From: Anaerocolumna sp. MB42-C2
GTDB taxonomy: Bacteria; Bacillota; Clostridia; Lachnospirales; Lachnospiraceae
NCBI RefSeq assembly: GCF_030913705.1
Contig: NZ_CP133190.1
Location: 62,001-126,000, forward strand
Length of the DNA: 64,000 nucleotides
Direction: 5' to 3'
Of the stretch, positions 1 through 7,922 are shown one piece after another (positions within the stretch are counted from its first letter, which is position 1; every line of letters begins with the position of its first letter). The notes under the pieces were generated by a model that was not told where the DNA came from, searched no databases, and was given only the letters and a program-made list of their open reading frames with translations. The position numbers and the translations under genes were made by a program.

Positions 1-5
1 TTCAT
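1..5 (-). CDS. start of a gene running off the left edge
   Basis: The complement reads an ATG at position 5 followed by AA, preceded 8 bases earlier by AGGAGG (complement of 14-19). This is a normal start site for a minus-strand gene whose body lies outside the window, so its function cannot be told. A short inverted repeat (GGTAG at 32-36, CTACC at 42-46) lies upstream of it. Confidence 0.5.
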
Positions 6-253
6 AATTCTTTCCTCCTATATAATAATTAGGTAGTTTTTCTACCCAAGGAGGAATTATAGGACTAAATTGTAAATTTAAAATTATGCTTTTGTTAATT
101 TATGTAATACTAATGTAAATATAAATTAAGGTTATATATAATTTTTTCAATCAATAACTAAAATGAAAAATTATATTTACCAATTTCAAAGTTGGTAAAA
201 TAAAAAAGAAAAAAAGGAATAAATCGCATAAATTCAGTATTCTTGTACAAAAG

Positions 254-370
254 GTAGCAAAACAAATGGGAATGTAATAAAAGCTGAAAGGCAACTTCAT
301 CGTAGGAAGCTGCAAAGCAGATGGGAAGTATTTAGGCTTTCTAACTAGGTAGGAAATGAAGCATTTGAAT
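254..370 (+). promoter_or_regulatory. GEMM-like structured leader, diverged
   Basis: From 290 the RNA reads GGCAA, a small hairpin (CTTC 295-298, GAAG 306-309), then TGCAAAGC, then a stem pairing AGATGGGAAG (319-328) with CTTTCTAACT (337-346, one mismatch), then AGGTAGG. This order resembles the c-di-GMP-I aptamer intact at 4633-4705 but is not canonical. The core CAAAGCAGATGGGAA (313-327) has a second imperfect copy at 258-272 and another at 47732-47746. An intrinsic terminator follows at 403, as in a riboswitch expression platform. The rest of 1-635 is AT-rich DNA in which I see nothing else. Confidence 0.35.
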
Positions 371-402
371 ACACGAGAGTATTAGAATATTAAAAGTTAA
401 AT

Positions 403-438
403 AAACCGTAGCCTTATCTTTTAGGGTTACGGTTTTTT
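403..438 (+). terminator. intrinsic terminator
   Basis: AAACCGTA (403-410) pairs with TACGGTTT (428-435), extended by three inner pairs, and runs into a T tract. It follows the GEMM-like leader and would end its transcript. Confidence 0.7.
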
Positions 439-635
439 ATATTTATAGCTACAATAATCTGATTATCCTTGTAATTTAAACCAAGCTACTCATAGTTCAA
501 GTAAATGAAAGCATAACATATTTTGGTAGAAGAATGGATAATAATGGGGTATAATAATATAAAAGTAGCTCTACATATTAACAAACAATAAAATATCATT
601 ATAAGATAAAGCGCAAGTTAAAGTAATTAATTGAT

Positions 636-893
636 GTGCTAGATATTAAATTTCAAAAAGCCTTTACTACTTTTTCTGATATAGCTTCTTCATTGCCTCA
701 AGAATTGTTAAATTTGTTAGCTGTTATTATTTCCTTAGTAGCAATGTTAACAGTAATTCGTAAAGAATATTACCTTGTTTTTTCTATTGCGGATGTTTTG
801 GAGCAATACAAGTTTAAAAATAGAACATTATCTATATTAAATCTAATGATTATCGTAAAAATATTTGATATTGCTAAGGACTGTATGATTTAA
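636..893 (+). CDS. doubtful small hypothetical protein
   Basis: An 85-codon frame opening with GTG. It has a hydrophobic stretch at about residues 23-45 and a second near the C-terminus, so a small membrane protein is possible. No ribosome site precedes the GTG and I recognise no family. It may be a gene remnant, since the neighbouring DNA (906-986, 2359-2466, 4063-4443) holds other remnants. Confidence 0.2.
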   Translation: MLDIKFQKAFTTFSDIASSLPQELLNLLAVIISLVAMLTVIRKEYYLVFSIADVLEQYKFKNRTLSILNLMIIVKIFDIAKDCMI

Positions 894-905
894 CCAACCA
901 TATAA

Positions 906-986
906 CGCTGCTTTTTTGATGTATTTACTTCCGAAGTGGACGACCATGGAATTGATTTTGTAGTAAGGGGAAAGAAGAGCTATTGA
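906..986 (+). pseudogene. possible decayed coding fragment (EVDDHGIDF)
   Basis: A short frame contains EVDDHGIDFVV and ends in TGA after about 26 codons. The acidic-DHGIDF pattern looks protein-like, perhaps from a nuclease-fold domain, but it is too short to assign. It has no start or ribosome site. This is a hint only. Confidence 0.2.
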
Positions 987-1152
987 TTTGATACTGTTTC
1001 AAAGGGCGAAAATGCTTTTATAAAAACGTAGTGTAAAACAGAAATTTTTAGAGAAGGTGAAATCGTGAAGATTTTTTTATGTATGCATCCCAAGAATCGC
1101 TTATCCTCTGTGCAACTATGAAATTAATATTGTACAGAGGAGTGTATATTAA

Positions 1153-1968
1153 ATGAATAGATTAAATAAACCAGTTATTACGCGTGAAACAATTAAAGAA
1201 ATGGAAGATATGTCATTCTTTATCCATGCTAAGATTTTTAATGTCTTATTAATTGTTGCACAAAAACAGACGAATTGTTTTGTACTAAAATCAAGTGAGG
1301 GTCTCATAGTAATAGATGCCATTTGGCCGGCAAAAGAAGCTTTTGAGGCAATAGTTGATGCAATCAAAGATGTAGGGTGGAACCCTGACACAATAAAAGT
1401 ACTAGTTTTAACACATGGACATGTTGACCATACAGGATGTGGGAGATGGTTTGTTGAAAAATATAATGTTACCACATATCTTTCGAAAGCAGATGATAAT
1501 TTTTGGAGAGAGCATCCTACAAAACCTGATAGACCGGAAACGTGGAAAGATTATAAAATCGATGTTTATATTCATGATGGTGATACCATTACATTAGGCG
1601 ATAAAACAATATATGTCTACGAAACGCCTGGTCATACTCCGGGAGGATTAAGTTACATATTTCCAGTAAAGGAAGATAATGAAATACATATGGCAGCATT
1701 ATGGGGAGGTACAACACCACCGTGGACAAAGTATGAAGTGGAGCAATATGTCAAGTCATTAGATTATTTTATCAATGTAGCTGTATGTAAAAAAGTAGAT
1801 GTTGCTTTGAGTAATCATATAGCTGTGGATAATGGCTTGGAAAGAATTATGTATTCAAAAGCAAGAATGGACTATATGCCCAATATTTATATTATCGGGC
1901 AGGATGGATTTTATAATTTTTGTCAGGTATTTCGTACACTGAGTTATGAGATGCTGGAAAAATTATGA
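1153..1968 (+). CDS. MBL-fold metallo-hydrolase
   Basis: A 271-residue protein with the metallo-beta-lactamase fold. The metal motif THGHVDH lies at about residues 88-94, a second metal histidine falls in ETPGHTPGG (about 162), and a late SNH (about 217) fits the third metal histidine. These motifs show a di-metal hydrolase; the substrate cannot be read. The general shape resembles subclass B3-like enzymes, but no export signal is seen, so antibiotic hydrolysis is not supported. The start has GAGGAG upstream. Part of that ribosome site lies in the 3' arm of a hairpin: CCTCTGTGCAA (1105-1115) against TTGTACAGAGG (1130-1140), with one mismatched pair. Translation may therefore be structure-sensitive. 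A terminator follows at 2068. Confidence 0.85.
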   Translation: MNRLNKPVITRETIKEMEDMSFFIHAKIFNVLLIVAQKQTNCFVLKSSEGLIVIDAIWPAKEAFEAIVDAIKDVGWNPDTIKVLVLTHGHVDHTGCGRWFVEKYNVTTYLSKADDNFWREHPTKPDRPETWKDYKIDVYIHDGDTITLGDKTIYVYETPGHTPGGLSYIFPVKEDNEIHMAALWGGTTPPWTKYEVEQYVKSLDYFINVAVCKKVDVALSNHIAVDNGLERIMYSKARMDYMPNIYIIGQDGFYNFCQVFRTLSYEMLEKL

Positions 1969-2067
1969 GAAAAGCACGCCTATGAACTTCAGTTTGCCAA
2001 GATATTATATTTGTTTGATTTTCTGAAAGACAGTCATATGAGTAATTAGAAAAGTCAAAATGAAGAT

Positions 2068-2107
2068 AAACCTATCAACTATCAATTTTTCTGGTTGGTA
2101 GGTTTTT
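2068..2107 (+). terminator. intrinsic terminator after the MBL hydrolase
   Basis: AAACCTATCAAC (2068-2079) pairs with GTTGGTAGGTTT (2094-2105) and is followed by further T residues. The rest of the gap 1969-2358 shows nothing else I can name. Confidence 0.75.
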
Positions 2108-2358
2108 CATATCTATGAGACATATTTTAAGATATCGATTATGATATTTAAAGGAATAAAGATTTAAAAATGCGCAAATACGAGAAAATATAAGTGACAA
2201 CTGGTTATTTGTTGAGGGCAAATGGAATAAATAGGTAGAAATCTATTTTTGGTGATGCTATAATTTGTTTAATAGTTCGAAATTAATGGCAACTGCTTAT
2301 GAATTTGCATCAATGATATGACAAATAAGAAATTGATTAACTGCAGGAGGATAAATTT

Positions 2359-2466
2359 ATGAAGATTTTATTTATTAATCTTCCGTATTATGGTCATGTA
2401 ATTCCAACACTTGATAAATCTGAATGTTTGAATTGGAACGAGGTGCTGAATGAATCAAGAAATTGA
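2359..2466 (+). pseudogene. glycosyltransferase N-terminal stump
   Basis: A 35-codon frame starting MKILFINLPYYGHVIPTL, which is the characteristic first strand and loop of MGT/macrolide-type GT-B glycosyltransferases that normally run near 400 residues. It has a strong ribosome site (AGGAGG, spacing about 9). After about residue 18 the similarity stops and the frame ends inside the next gene. The stump overlaps the QueG-like gene by 17 bases, so ribosomes finishing it could re-initiate on that gene. I infer a deletion that fused a glycosyltransferase start to the downstream gene. Confidence 0.6.
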
Positions 2467-3184
2467 ACGTATTTTATTAGAAAATGGTGCATCTATGGTC
2501 GGCTTTGCAAAGATTGATGAACTATATAGTAATGTGGATTTGAATGTACCAAGAAGTGAAGATACGGCAACAGAGCCAATAAACATACCGAATTATCCAT
2601 TTGGAATATCTATTATTCTTGCCCACCCCAAAGATGTTATAAAGAACATTCATCATGCTCCTACCATGGATTATTATAAAGCATATCATAGATTAAATAA
2701 TAAGCTGGATAATTTAGCAATTCTATGTGCTGAATACATAAAGGAGCAAGGTTATAATGCATATCCGCAAACGGTCTCAGCTACGAAAGAATATGGTATA
2801 TTTCGAACAGTAATGCCTCATAAGACAGTAGCCGTTCATGCAGGATTGGGCTGGATTGGAAAGAGTGCATTATTTATTACAGAAAAATATGGTTCAGCTG
2901 TTCGATTAACATCGGTACTGACGGATGCTCCATTGGAATATAACAAACAAATAATGACATCAAAATGTGGAAGCTGCATGCTCTGTACATCCGCATGTCC
3001 AGGGAAGGCTATTTCCGGACGTGTTTGGAGTCCTGGGCTTGACCGTGATGAATTTTTTGATGCTATGGCTTGCAGGAAGAAAGCAAGAGAAATTGCAGCT
3101 AAAACGATTGATAAGCAAATCACACTGTGTGGTAAGTGTATCGAAGTATGCCCATATACCAGAAAATATACACTCGATATATGA
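2450..3184 (+). CDS. QueG-like double 4Fe-4S protein
   Basis: A 244-residue protein related to epoxyqueuosine reductase (COG1600). The middle contains HAGLGWIGKSALFI, a typical family segment. The C-terminal part has two cluster motifs, CGSCMLCTSACP (about residues 176-187) and CGKCIEVCP (about 227-235). It is shorter than QueG (about 310-380) and lacks the C-terminal HEAT repeats, so it is likely a paralog with an unknown reductive or electron-transfer role rather than true QueG. GAGGTG precedes the ATG. It overlaps the glycosyltransferase stump upstream, and a pyrophosphatase-like gene follows 31 bases later, suggesting co-transcription. Confidence 0.75.
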   Translation: MNQEIERILLENGASMVGFAKIDELYSNVDLNVPRSEDTATEPINIPNYPFGISIILAHPKDVIKNIHHAPTMDYYKAYHRLNNKLDNLAILCAEYIKEQGYNAYPQTVSATKEYGIFRTVMPHKTVAVHAGLGWIGKSALFITEKYGSAVRLTSVLTDAPLEYNKQIMTSKCGSCMLCTSACPGKAISGRVWSPGLDRDEFFDAMACRKKAREIAAKTIDKQITLCGKCIEVCPYTRKYTLDI

Positions 3185-3215
3185 CAAAGAAATACAAGGG
3201 AATGCGGAGGAAAAA

Positions 3216-3569
3216 ATGATAATGAATTGTGAATTTTGGTTGGCATTAGATAATTTAATAAGTCAATCTGAAATAGTAATTGATAGACCAAAAGGGACTG
3301 CTCATCCAAGATATCCGGATTTTATTTATAAAGTGGATTATGGCTTTCTGAAAAATACTACCGCTATGGATGGAGCAGGAATCGATGTATGGGTTGGAAC
3401 GGATGAAAGAAAAAGCATCGATGCAATCATATGTACCGTTGATTTAATGAAGAGAGATTCAGAAATTAAGATACTGATTGGATGCACGGAGGAAGAAAAA
3501 GAAATTGTTTATAAAACTCATAATGAATCAGAACATATGAAAGGTATTTTAATAAGACGGGAAAAATAA
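3216..3569 (+). CDS. small inorganic-pyrophosphatase-like protein
   Basis: A 117-residue protein whose centre DRPKG..HPRYPDF..KVDYGFLKNT..MDGAGIDVW follows the pattern of family I pyrophosphatase-related proteins (DRP, YGF, DG.D). It is much shorter than the usual 170-residue enzyme, and the full set of acidic metal ligands is not evident, so a related phosphohydrolase role is possible. The start is the ATG after GCGGAGG. A longer frame opening at 2967 lies inside the QueG-like gene and has no ribosome site. It lies between the Fe-S protein and a Nudix hydrolase. Confidence 0.6.
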   Translation: MIMNCEFWLALDNLISQSEIVIDRPKGTAHPRYPDFIYKVDYGFLKNTTAMDGAGIDVWVGTDERKSIDAIICTVDLMKRDSEIKILIGCTEEEKEIVYKTHNESEHMKGILIRREK

Positions 3570-3622
3570 ATAATAGATTCTTAAATTATAATTTTACTGA
3601 TTGTAAAACAGGGGAGATGTCT

Positions 3623-4060
3623 ATGCTAAAAGTAAATTTTTACGATAATATCGATGACAGTTTATTGAAATTTGCTGTTATTGTATCGAAAAGTCAAGGT
3701 AAATGGGTGCTCTGTAAGCACAAGGAACGAAGTACCTATGAATGTCCAGGCGGGCACAGAGAAGCGGGAGAGGATATTTTATCAACTGCAAAAAGAGAAC
3801 TTTATGAAGAAACCGGTGCAATAGAATACTCCATAATGAAGATATGTGTTTATTCGGTATGTGGTAATGATGGAGTTGTTGAAAATAGTACAGAGACTTT
3901 TGGTATGCTATATTTTGCTGATATTACAAAGTTTGAAGAACTGCCGGTATTTGAAATGGAAAAGATAGAATTATTTAATAATCTGCCTGATAACTGGACT
4001 TATCCAGAAATTCAACCCAAATTAATGGAGAAAGTACTTAGTGTTATTGAATATGTATAA
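3623..4060 (+). CDS. Nudix hydrolase
   Basis: A 145-residue Nudix-fold protein. The Nudix box is complete: GGHREAGEDILSTAKRELYE followed by ETGA, matching G-x5-E-x7-RE-x2-EE-x-G. Such enzymes hydrolyse nucleoside diphosphates linked to another group; the substrate is not evident. I chose the second in-frame ATG because GGGGAG (3611-3616) lies 6 bases before it, whereas the first ATG abuts the ribosome site. The stop is followed at once by the methyltransferase remnant in another frame. Confidence 0.8.
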   Translation: MLKVNFYDNIDDSLLKFAVIVSKSQGKWVLCKHKERSTYECPGGHREAGEDILSTAKRELYEETGAIEYSIMKICVYSVCGNDGVVENSTETFGMLYFADITKFEELPVFEMEKIELFNNLPDNWTYPEIQPKLMEKVLSVIEYV

Positions 4061-4062
4061 AG

Positions 4063-4443
4063 GACTCTATAGAATTATATAGGCTTCTAAAAAAGGAGGG
4101 CGTATTTATAACGGAACAAGTCGGTGGTGATAATGAGAGGGATTTGGTAGAAATGGTTTTGCCAGGAACTGAAAAACCATTTCCGCATTTGAATCTTAAA
4201 GAACAGCGTAAAGTATTTGAAGATGCAAGATTTGAAATTATCCGGGCCGAAGAAGCCTATAGACCTATTCAGTTTTATGATGTTGGTGCATTTGTATGGT
4301 TTGCACACATTATAGAATGGGAGTTTCCGGATTTTTCAGTGGAAAAGTGTTTTTCACAGTTATTAGAAATGCAGAGAATAATTGAAAAAAGCGGTAAAAT
4401 TAAAGGAACTATACATCGATACTTAATTATTGCGAAGAAATAA
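4063..4443 (+). pseudogene. 5'-truncated SAM-dependent methyltransferase
   Basis: From just after the Nudix stop the frame reads like the C-terminal third of a class I methyltransferase: a YRLLKKEGVFITEQVGG strand-turn, then ERDLVEMVLPG, then FYDVGAFVWFAHIIEWEFP and a C-terminal LIIAKK. The SAM-binding N-terminal half (glycine-rich GxGxG) is absent, and there is no credible start with a ribosome site. It is therefore an expressed remnant at best. I infer a deletion or recombination joining it to the Nudix gene. Confidence 0.65.
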
Positions 4444-4551
4444 GTTTTTTATGCCAATAATATTAACAGCCACAGATATTTTAATCTAATAACGTAGAAT
4501 TTACTAAAGGCACAGAAAATTCCGTGTCTTTAGTCTGTATAAATAACTCTA

Positions 4552-4580
4552 TTGACTTTTAGACTTATATACTCTAAATT
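4552..4580 (+). promoter_or_regulatory. promoter before the c-di-GMP riboswitch
   Basis: TTGACT (4552-4557), 17 bases, TAAATT (4575-4580). The -35 is good and the -10 is weak. It is placed to transcribe the riboswitch about 50 bases downstream. Confidence 0.45.
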
Positions 4581-4632
4581 TTGTTTATGAGGAAATTTAT
4601 GAAATTTTATAAGTATTTTGAAAATGATATTA

Positions 4633-4705
4633 TTCAGGCAAACTTATCGAAAGGTAAGGATGCAAAGCTAAAGGACCGCCAATAATACGGTAGCCAGTTG
4701 CGATA
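4633..4705 (+). promoter_or_regulatory. cyclic-di-GMP-I (GEMM) riboswitch
   Basis: The sequence has the hallmarks of the GEMM-I aptamer in order: GGCAAAC (4637-4643), a hairpin with a GAAA cap, GGATGCAAAGCTA, a second stem, GGTAGCC and a closing GTTGC that pairs with GCAA. It is followed within 10 bases by a strong terminator (4714-4747), a classic expression platform. In this family such riboswitches sense cyclic di-GMP. The next downstream reading frames are very weak, so the regulated gene may be lost. Confidence 0.85.
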
Positions 4706-4713
4706 CGGTTATT

Positions 4714-4747
4714 ACCCTGGTGCCAAAACGCATCGGGGTTTTTCTTT
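4714..4747 (+). terminator. terminator of the c-di-GMP riboswitch
   Basis: ACCCTGGTGC (4714-4723) pairs over all 10 positions with GCATCGGGGT (4730-4739), using G-U pairs, and runs into TTTTTCTTT. Confidence 0.85.
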
Positions 4748-4947
4748 GCAATAGAGAAAATACAAAATTTTTTTCACATTTATAAAAACCAACCTCTCTC
4801 CGCATTCGTTTTATTAATATAGGGGAAAATAAGAAGGGAGGTAAAGGATAAGAAAATGAATTTGATATCAAAGATACTAAAATAAATCGCTCTGGAATTT
4901 CGAATTCCAAAAGAAATTGATAAGAATTTGTTTCAAAGAGGCTTCTT

Positions 4948-5133
4948 TTGTTTCTTCTTGTTGTTCTTATATATATCGGAAACTTAGTTTCCGGTGGTTT
5001 TCTTGCGCTTTATGGTATCGTAAAATACCGCAGGTTGTTAGAGAGGTATGACCTCCGATACAGGAATTATCTACGGGAAAATTTAAAGGCATCAGGACCG
5101 CAAATCTTGATGCCTTACTTTGCAAGTAAGTGA
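4948..5133 (+). CDS. doubtful small membrane protein below the riboswitch
   Basis: A 61-codon frame opening at TTG with AAAGAGG 6 bases before. The N-terminal 25 residues are strongly hydrophobic (one membrane segment) and are followed by a basic YRRLLERYDLRYRNYLR helix. I recognise no family. Its last codons form a stem: AAGGCATCA (5086-5094) against TGATGCCTT (5108-5116), followed by a second palindrome CTTACTT/AAGTAAG. It may be the tail of a lost riboswitch-controlled gene. A 9-codon frame with a distant ribosome site starts at 4856. Confidence 0.3.
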   Translation: MFLLVVLIYIGNLVSGGFLALYGIVKYRRLLERYDLRYRNYLRENLKASGPQILMPYFASK

Positions 5134-5161
5134 GAAAAGCTTACAAAATGTATTTGTTAAT

Positions 5162-7306
5162 TTAGCCCAACCCTAATAAACGTACTGTACTGGCAACTAT
5201 AAAGCAAATAACTACACCGGATAGTGTCGGGATAAGAAATGAAACTGCCGTCCATTTTAAACTGCCGGATTCTTTCCGGATTGTCAGGCAGGTGGTACCG
5301 CAAGGCCAATGCATTAAAGAAAATAACATAGTACATATGGCTGTGAGCCAAGTCCAGCCATTCGATACCAGTAATGTTCTTAATTCTGACAGGTTATCCA
5401 GTTCCACCATGCTTCCTGTGGCCATATAACTCATGATAATAATGGGCACAACAATTTCGTTGGCGGGAAAACCAAGGATAAATGCCATCAGGATATATCC
5501 GTCCAGTCCTAATAATTTTGCGAAAGGATTTAAGAAAGCCGCACAGTGAGACAGCAGGCTTAGATCTCCTATCTGTATGTTAGCCAAAACCCAGATGATA
5601 ACCCCGGCAGGAGCGGCAACGAGAACTGCACGGGCCAGAACAAATAATGTCCGGTCAAAAATGGATCTAACAATTACTCTTGCCACTTGAGGTTTCCGGT
5701 AGGGAGGAAGCTCCAGAGCGAAAGAAGAGGGAAGGCCTTTTAGTAGTGTTTTGGAGAGTAACTTAGAGATTAGCAAGGTCATTACTACGCCCAATACGAT
5801 AACTCCTGTTAGCATTAGTGCAGCTAGTATTGATTGGAAAGGTCCTGCCACTCCTATAAAAAACATGGTTATAATCGCGATAAGGGTGGGAAATCGACCG
5901 TTACAGGGAACAAAATTATTCGTTATCATTGCAATCAGCTTTTCTCTCGGTGAGTCTATGATTCGGCAGCCGATAATACCGGCGGCATTGCAGCCAAAAC
6001 CCATGCACATAGTAAGTGCCTGTTTTCCGTGGGCACAGGCCTTTTTAAAGAAATTATCCAGGTTAAATGCCACCCTCGGCAGATAACCCAAATCTTCCAG
6101 AAGTGTAAAAAGAGGAAAAAAGATTGCCATAGGCGGAAGCATGACAGAAACAACCCAAGCCAAAGTACGGAATACACCTAATACCAACAGACCATGCACC
6201 CAGGAAGGAATTCCTGCCCAGTGACAAAATGAGGTGAGACGGTCCTCCGTCCAAAACAGAAAATCAGCAATCATACTGGAAGGATAATTGGCTCCGGTAA
6301 TTGTCAGCCAGAACACGATACCCAGAAGACCAATCATTATGGGAATACCAAAAATCCTGGAAGTCAGAATATGATCGATTTTACGGTCTGTCTGGTTATA
6401 GGTTTCATCTGTGTAAGTAACAACTTCTTTCCCTATATTTTCTGCTATACTTACAATTTGAGATACGATTTTATCTCTCAGGTCATCCTCATTGATACCG
6501 GCTTTCATTAATTTATTTTTTGCTTCTTTTACATTAAGGGAAATATTTTCACAAGACATAAGATTAACTTTTAAGTACTTTTGCAGAGGCTCTAATAATG
6601 ATTCATCTCCATCAAGCAGTTTTAAAGAAACCCAACGGCTGTTAAGTGTATCTTTTATAAGCTCTTTTACGGATGGTTCCAAAAGCGCAATTGCTTCCTC
6701 AATGATATCATCATAAGTTATTTTAATAGGTGTATTTATCCTTATTTTATTTGTAATATCATAAACAGAATCCATAAGTATATTAAGTCCCTTTTTGCTT
6801 CTTGCATTGGTACCGATAACTGGAACCCCCAGTAATTCAGACAGTTTATTTAAGTTGATATTGATTTTCTTTCTCCTGGCTTCATCTAAAAGATTAACAC
6901 AGACTACAACTTCAGAAGTTATCTCAAGTGTTTGAAGAACCAGATTTAAATTTCTTTCCAAGCAGGTTGCATCGGCTACGATTACCGTAGTATCCGGATT
7001 TCCAAAACAAATAAAATCCCTGGCGATTTCTTCTTCTTCCGAATTGGCCATTAAGGAATAAGTACCCGGTATGTCTACTAATATGAAATCGGTGTCCTTA
7101 TGCCTGTATTTCCCTTGTGCATTTGTAACTGTTTTGCCGGGCCAGTTACCGGTATGTTGGTTCAGCCCTGTAAGGCCGTTAAACACAGTACTTTTTCCTA
7201 CATTGGGATTTCCACCAAGTGCGATTACTTTTTCTTCACTGGTATTTGCAGTCTTAAGTCCTTTTTCTAAAACGCCAGCTCCTGTAGAATGGCTAGTCAG
7301 CCCCAT
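5162..7306 (-). CDS. feoB: ferrous iron transporter FeoB
   Basis: A 714-residue FeoB, full length. The N-terminal G domain has GNPNVGKST (about residues 32-40), DIPGTYSL (G3) and NLLDEA (G4). The C-terminal half is the polytopic membrane region with the repeated gate segments typical of FeoB, such as FVPCNGRFPTLIAI. It imports Fe2+ across the cytoplasmic membrane using GTP-gated transport. An AGGAGG lies before the ATG. It is the second gene after feoA on the same strand, 93 bases apart. A DtxR-type box upstream of feoA suggests iron control. Confidence 0.95.
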   Translation of the reverse strand: MGLTSHSTGAGVLEKGLKTANTSEEKVIALGGNPNVGKSTVFNGLTGLNQHTGNWPGKTVTNAQGKYRHKDTDFILVDIPGTYSLMANSEEEEIARDFICFGNPDTTVIVADATCLERNLNLVLQTLEITSEVVVCVNLLDEARRKKININLNKLSELLGVPVIGTNARSKKGLNILMDSVYDITNKIRINTPIKITYDDIIEEAIALLEPSVKELIKDTLNSRWVSLKLLDGDESLLEPLQKYLKVNLMSCENISLNVKEAKNKLMKAGINEDDLRDKIVSQIVSIAENIGKEVVTYTDETYNQTDRKIDHILTSRIFGIPIMIGLLGIVFWLTITGANYPSSMIADFLFWTEDRLTSFCHWAGIPSWVHGLLVLGVFRTLAWVVSVMLPPMAIFFPLFTLLEDLGYLPRVAFNLDNFFKKACAHGKQALTMCMGFGCNAAGIIGCRIIDSPREKLIAMITNNFVPCNGRFPTLIAIITMFFIGVAGPFQSILAALMLTGVIVLGVVMTLLISKLLSKTLLKGLPSSFALELPPYRKPQVARVIVRSIFDRTLFVLARAVLVAAPAGVIIWVLANIQIGDLSLLSHCAAFLNPFAKLLGLDGYILMAFILGFPANEIVVPIIIMSYMATGSMVELDNLSELRTLLVSNGWTWLTAICTMLFSLMHWPCGTTCLTIRKESGSLKWTAVSFLIPTLSGVVICFIVASTVRLLGLG

Positions 7307-7399
7307 TTTTATGTTACCTCCTGATATAAAATGAATAAGTTAATAAAATAGAATATATAACCATGACCAGAAAATGTGGCTTCATGGTATATATTTAAT

Positions 7400-7639
7400 T
7401 TATAGAGCTTCCACCAGGATTTTTGAAGATTCTTCTGTACGTAACGCAATAACAGCACCTCTGATCCGGTATGCAATCGGGTCTCCGGAGGGACTCTTTT
7501 GTAAAGCTTCTACCTCTGTCTCCGATATTAAACCAAGGTCCAGCATTCTTCTTCGGCTCATACCGTTTGCGGTAAGTGCCTTTACTTTTGCTTTTCTGCC
7601 AACCGGAAGCAGGCTTAATGGAATCATATTTTCATTCAT
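7400..7639 (-). CDS. feoA: ferrous iron transport protein FeoA
   Basis: A 79-residue SH3-like FeoA. It shows the usual GMSRRRMLDLGLISETEVEAL segment followed by DPIAYRIRGAVIALR. FeoA is a small cytoplasmic partner needed for FeoB activity. AGGAGG precedes the ATG. It is first in a feoA-feoB operon. Confidence 0.9.
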   Translation of the reverse strand: MNENMIPLSLLPVGRKAKVKALTANGMSRRRMLDLGLISETEVEALQKSPSGDPIAYRIRGAVIALRTEESSKILVEAL

Positions 7640-7671
7640 AATGAAACCTCCTAAAAAAGGAAACTTATAAA

Positions 7672-7687
7672 GTTAGTCGTATCTAAA
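7672..7687. promoter_or_regulatory. DtxR-type operator upstream of feoAB
   Basis: TTAG (7673-7676), six bases TCGTAT, CTAA (7683-7686). The same spaced palindrome occurs at 16567, 17578 and 31215, each beside a metal-transport or orphan promoter. It resembles the TTAG...CTAA core of DtxR/IdeR-family boxes. It lies in the 5' region of feoA. Confidence 0.5.
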
Positions 7688-7786
7688 AATTTTAATTTAC
7701 ACTAACATATGAAAATTAAATGAAAGTGTTACGCGTATAAAGATATAATAATGATATAATTTTAGAGGACTAAGGTAAAATTTTAC

Positions 7787-7838
7787 TTGATAATCAAATA
7801 AAAAAGTATTATATAAACAGTGTTATGAAACACTGTTT
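7787..7838 (+). promoter_or_regulatory. promoter with TetR-type operator before the cupin gene
   Basis: TTGATA (7787-7792), 17 bases, TATATA (7810-7815), then a perfect palindrome with arms AAACAGTGTT (7815-7824) and AACACTGTTT (7829-7838) around ATGA. The palindrome overlaps the expected start site. The block, including a following GGAGGAAAAT, is a near-duplicate of the promoter of the TetR gene at 16908, where the palindrome is identical. I infer that the TetR protein controls both. Confidence 0.75.
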
Positions 7839-7922
7839 TGAATCTGGGAGGAAAATGCAGTTATTTTTTGCCCAAATTTGGGTATAATAAAGCTTAAGCT
7901 TTAATTAAAGGAGGATTTATCT

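Noticed and set aside
1153..1968. Antibiotic-resistance metallo-beta-lactamase
   Set aside because: The fold and metal motifs fit many hydrolases, there is no signal peptide, and no subclass-specific features beyond general similarity are visible.
2967..3215. In-frame upstream extension of the pyrophosphatase-like frame
   Set aside because: It lies inside the QueG-like gene in another frame, and the internal ATG at 3216 has a clear GGAGG.
4503..4534. Terminator from CTAAAGGCAC/GTGTCTTTAG
   Set aside because: A stem is possible but no T tract follows; it may only mark the end of the methyltransferase remnant.
5751..6086. Plus-strand frame opposite feoB
   Set aside because: It is a shadow of the feoB coding sequence with no ribosome site, as are other frames opposite rnj, lon, the ABC genes and dxr.
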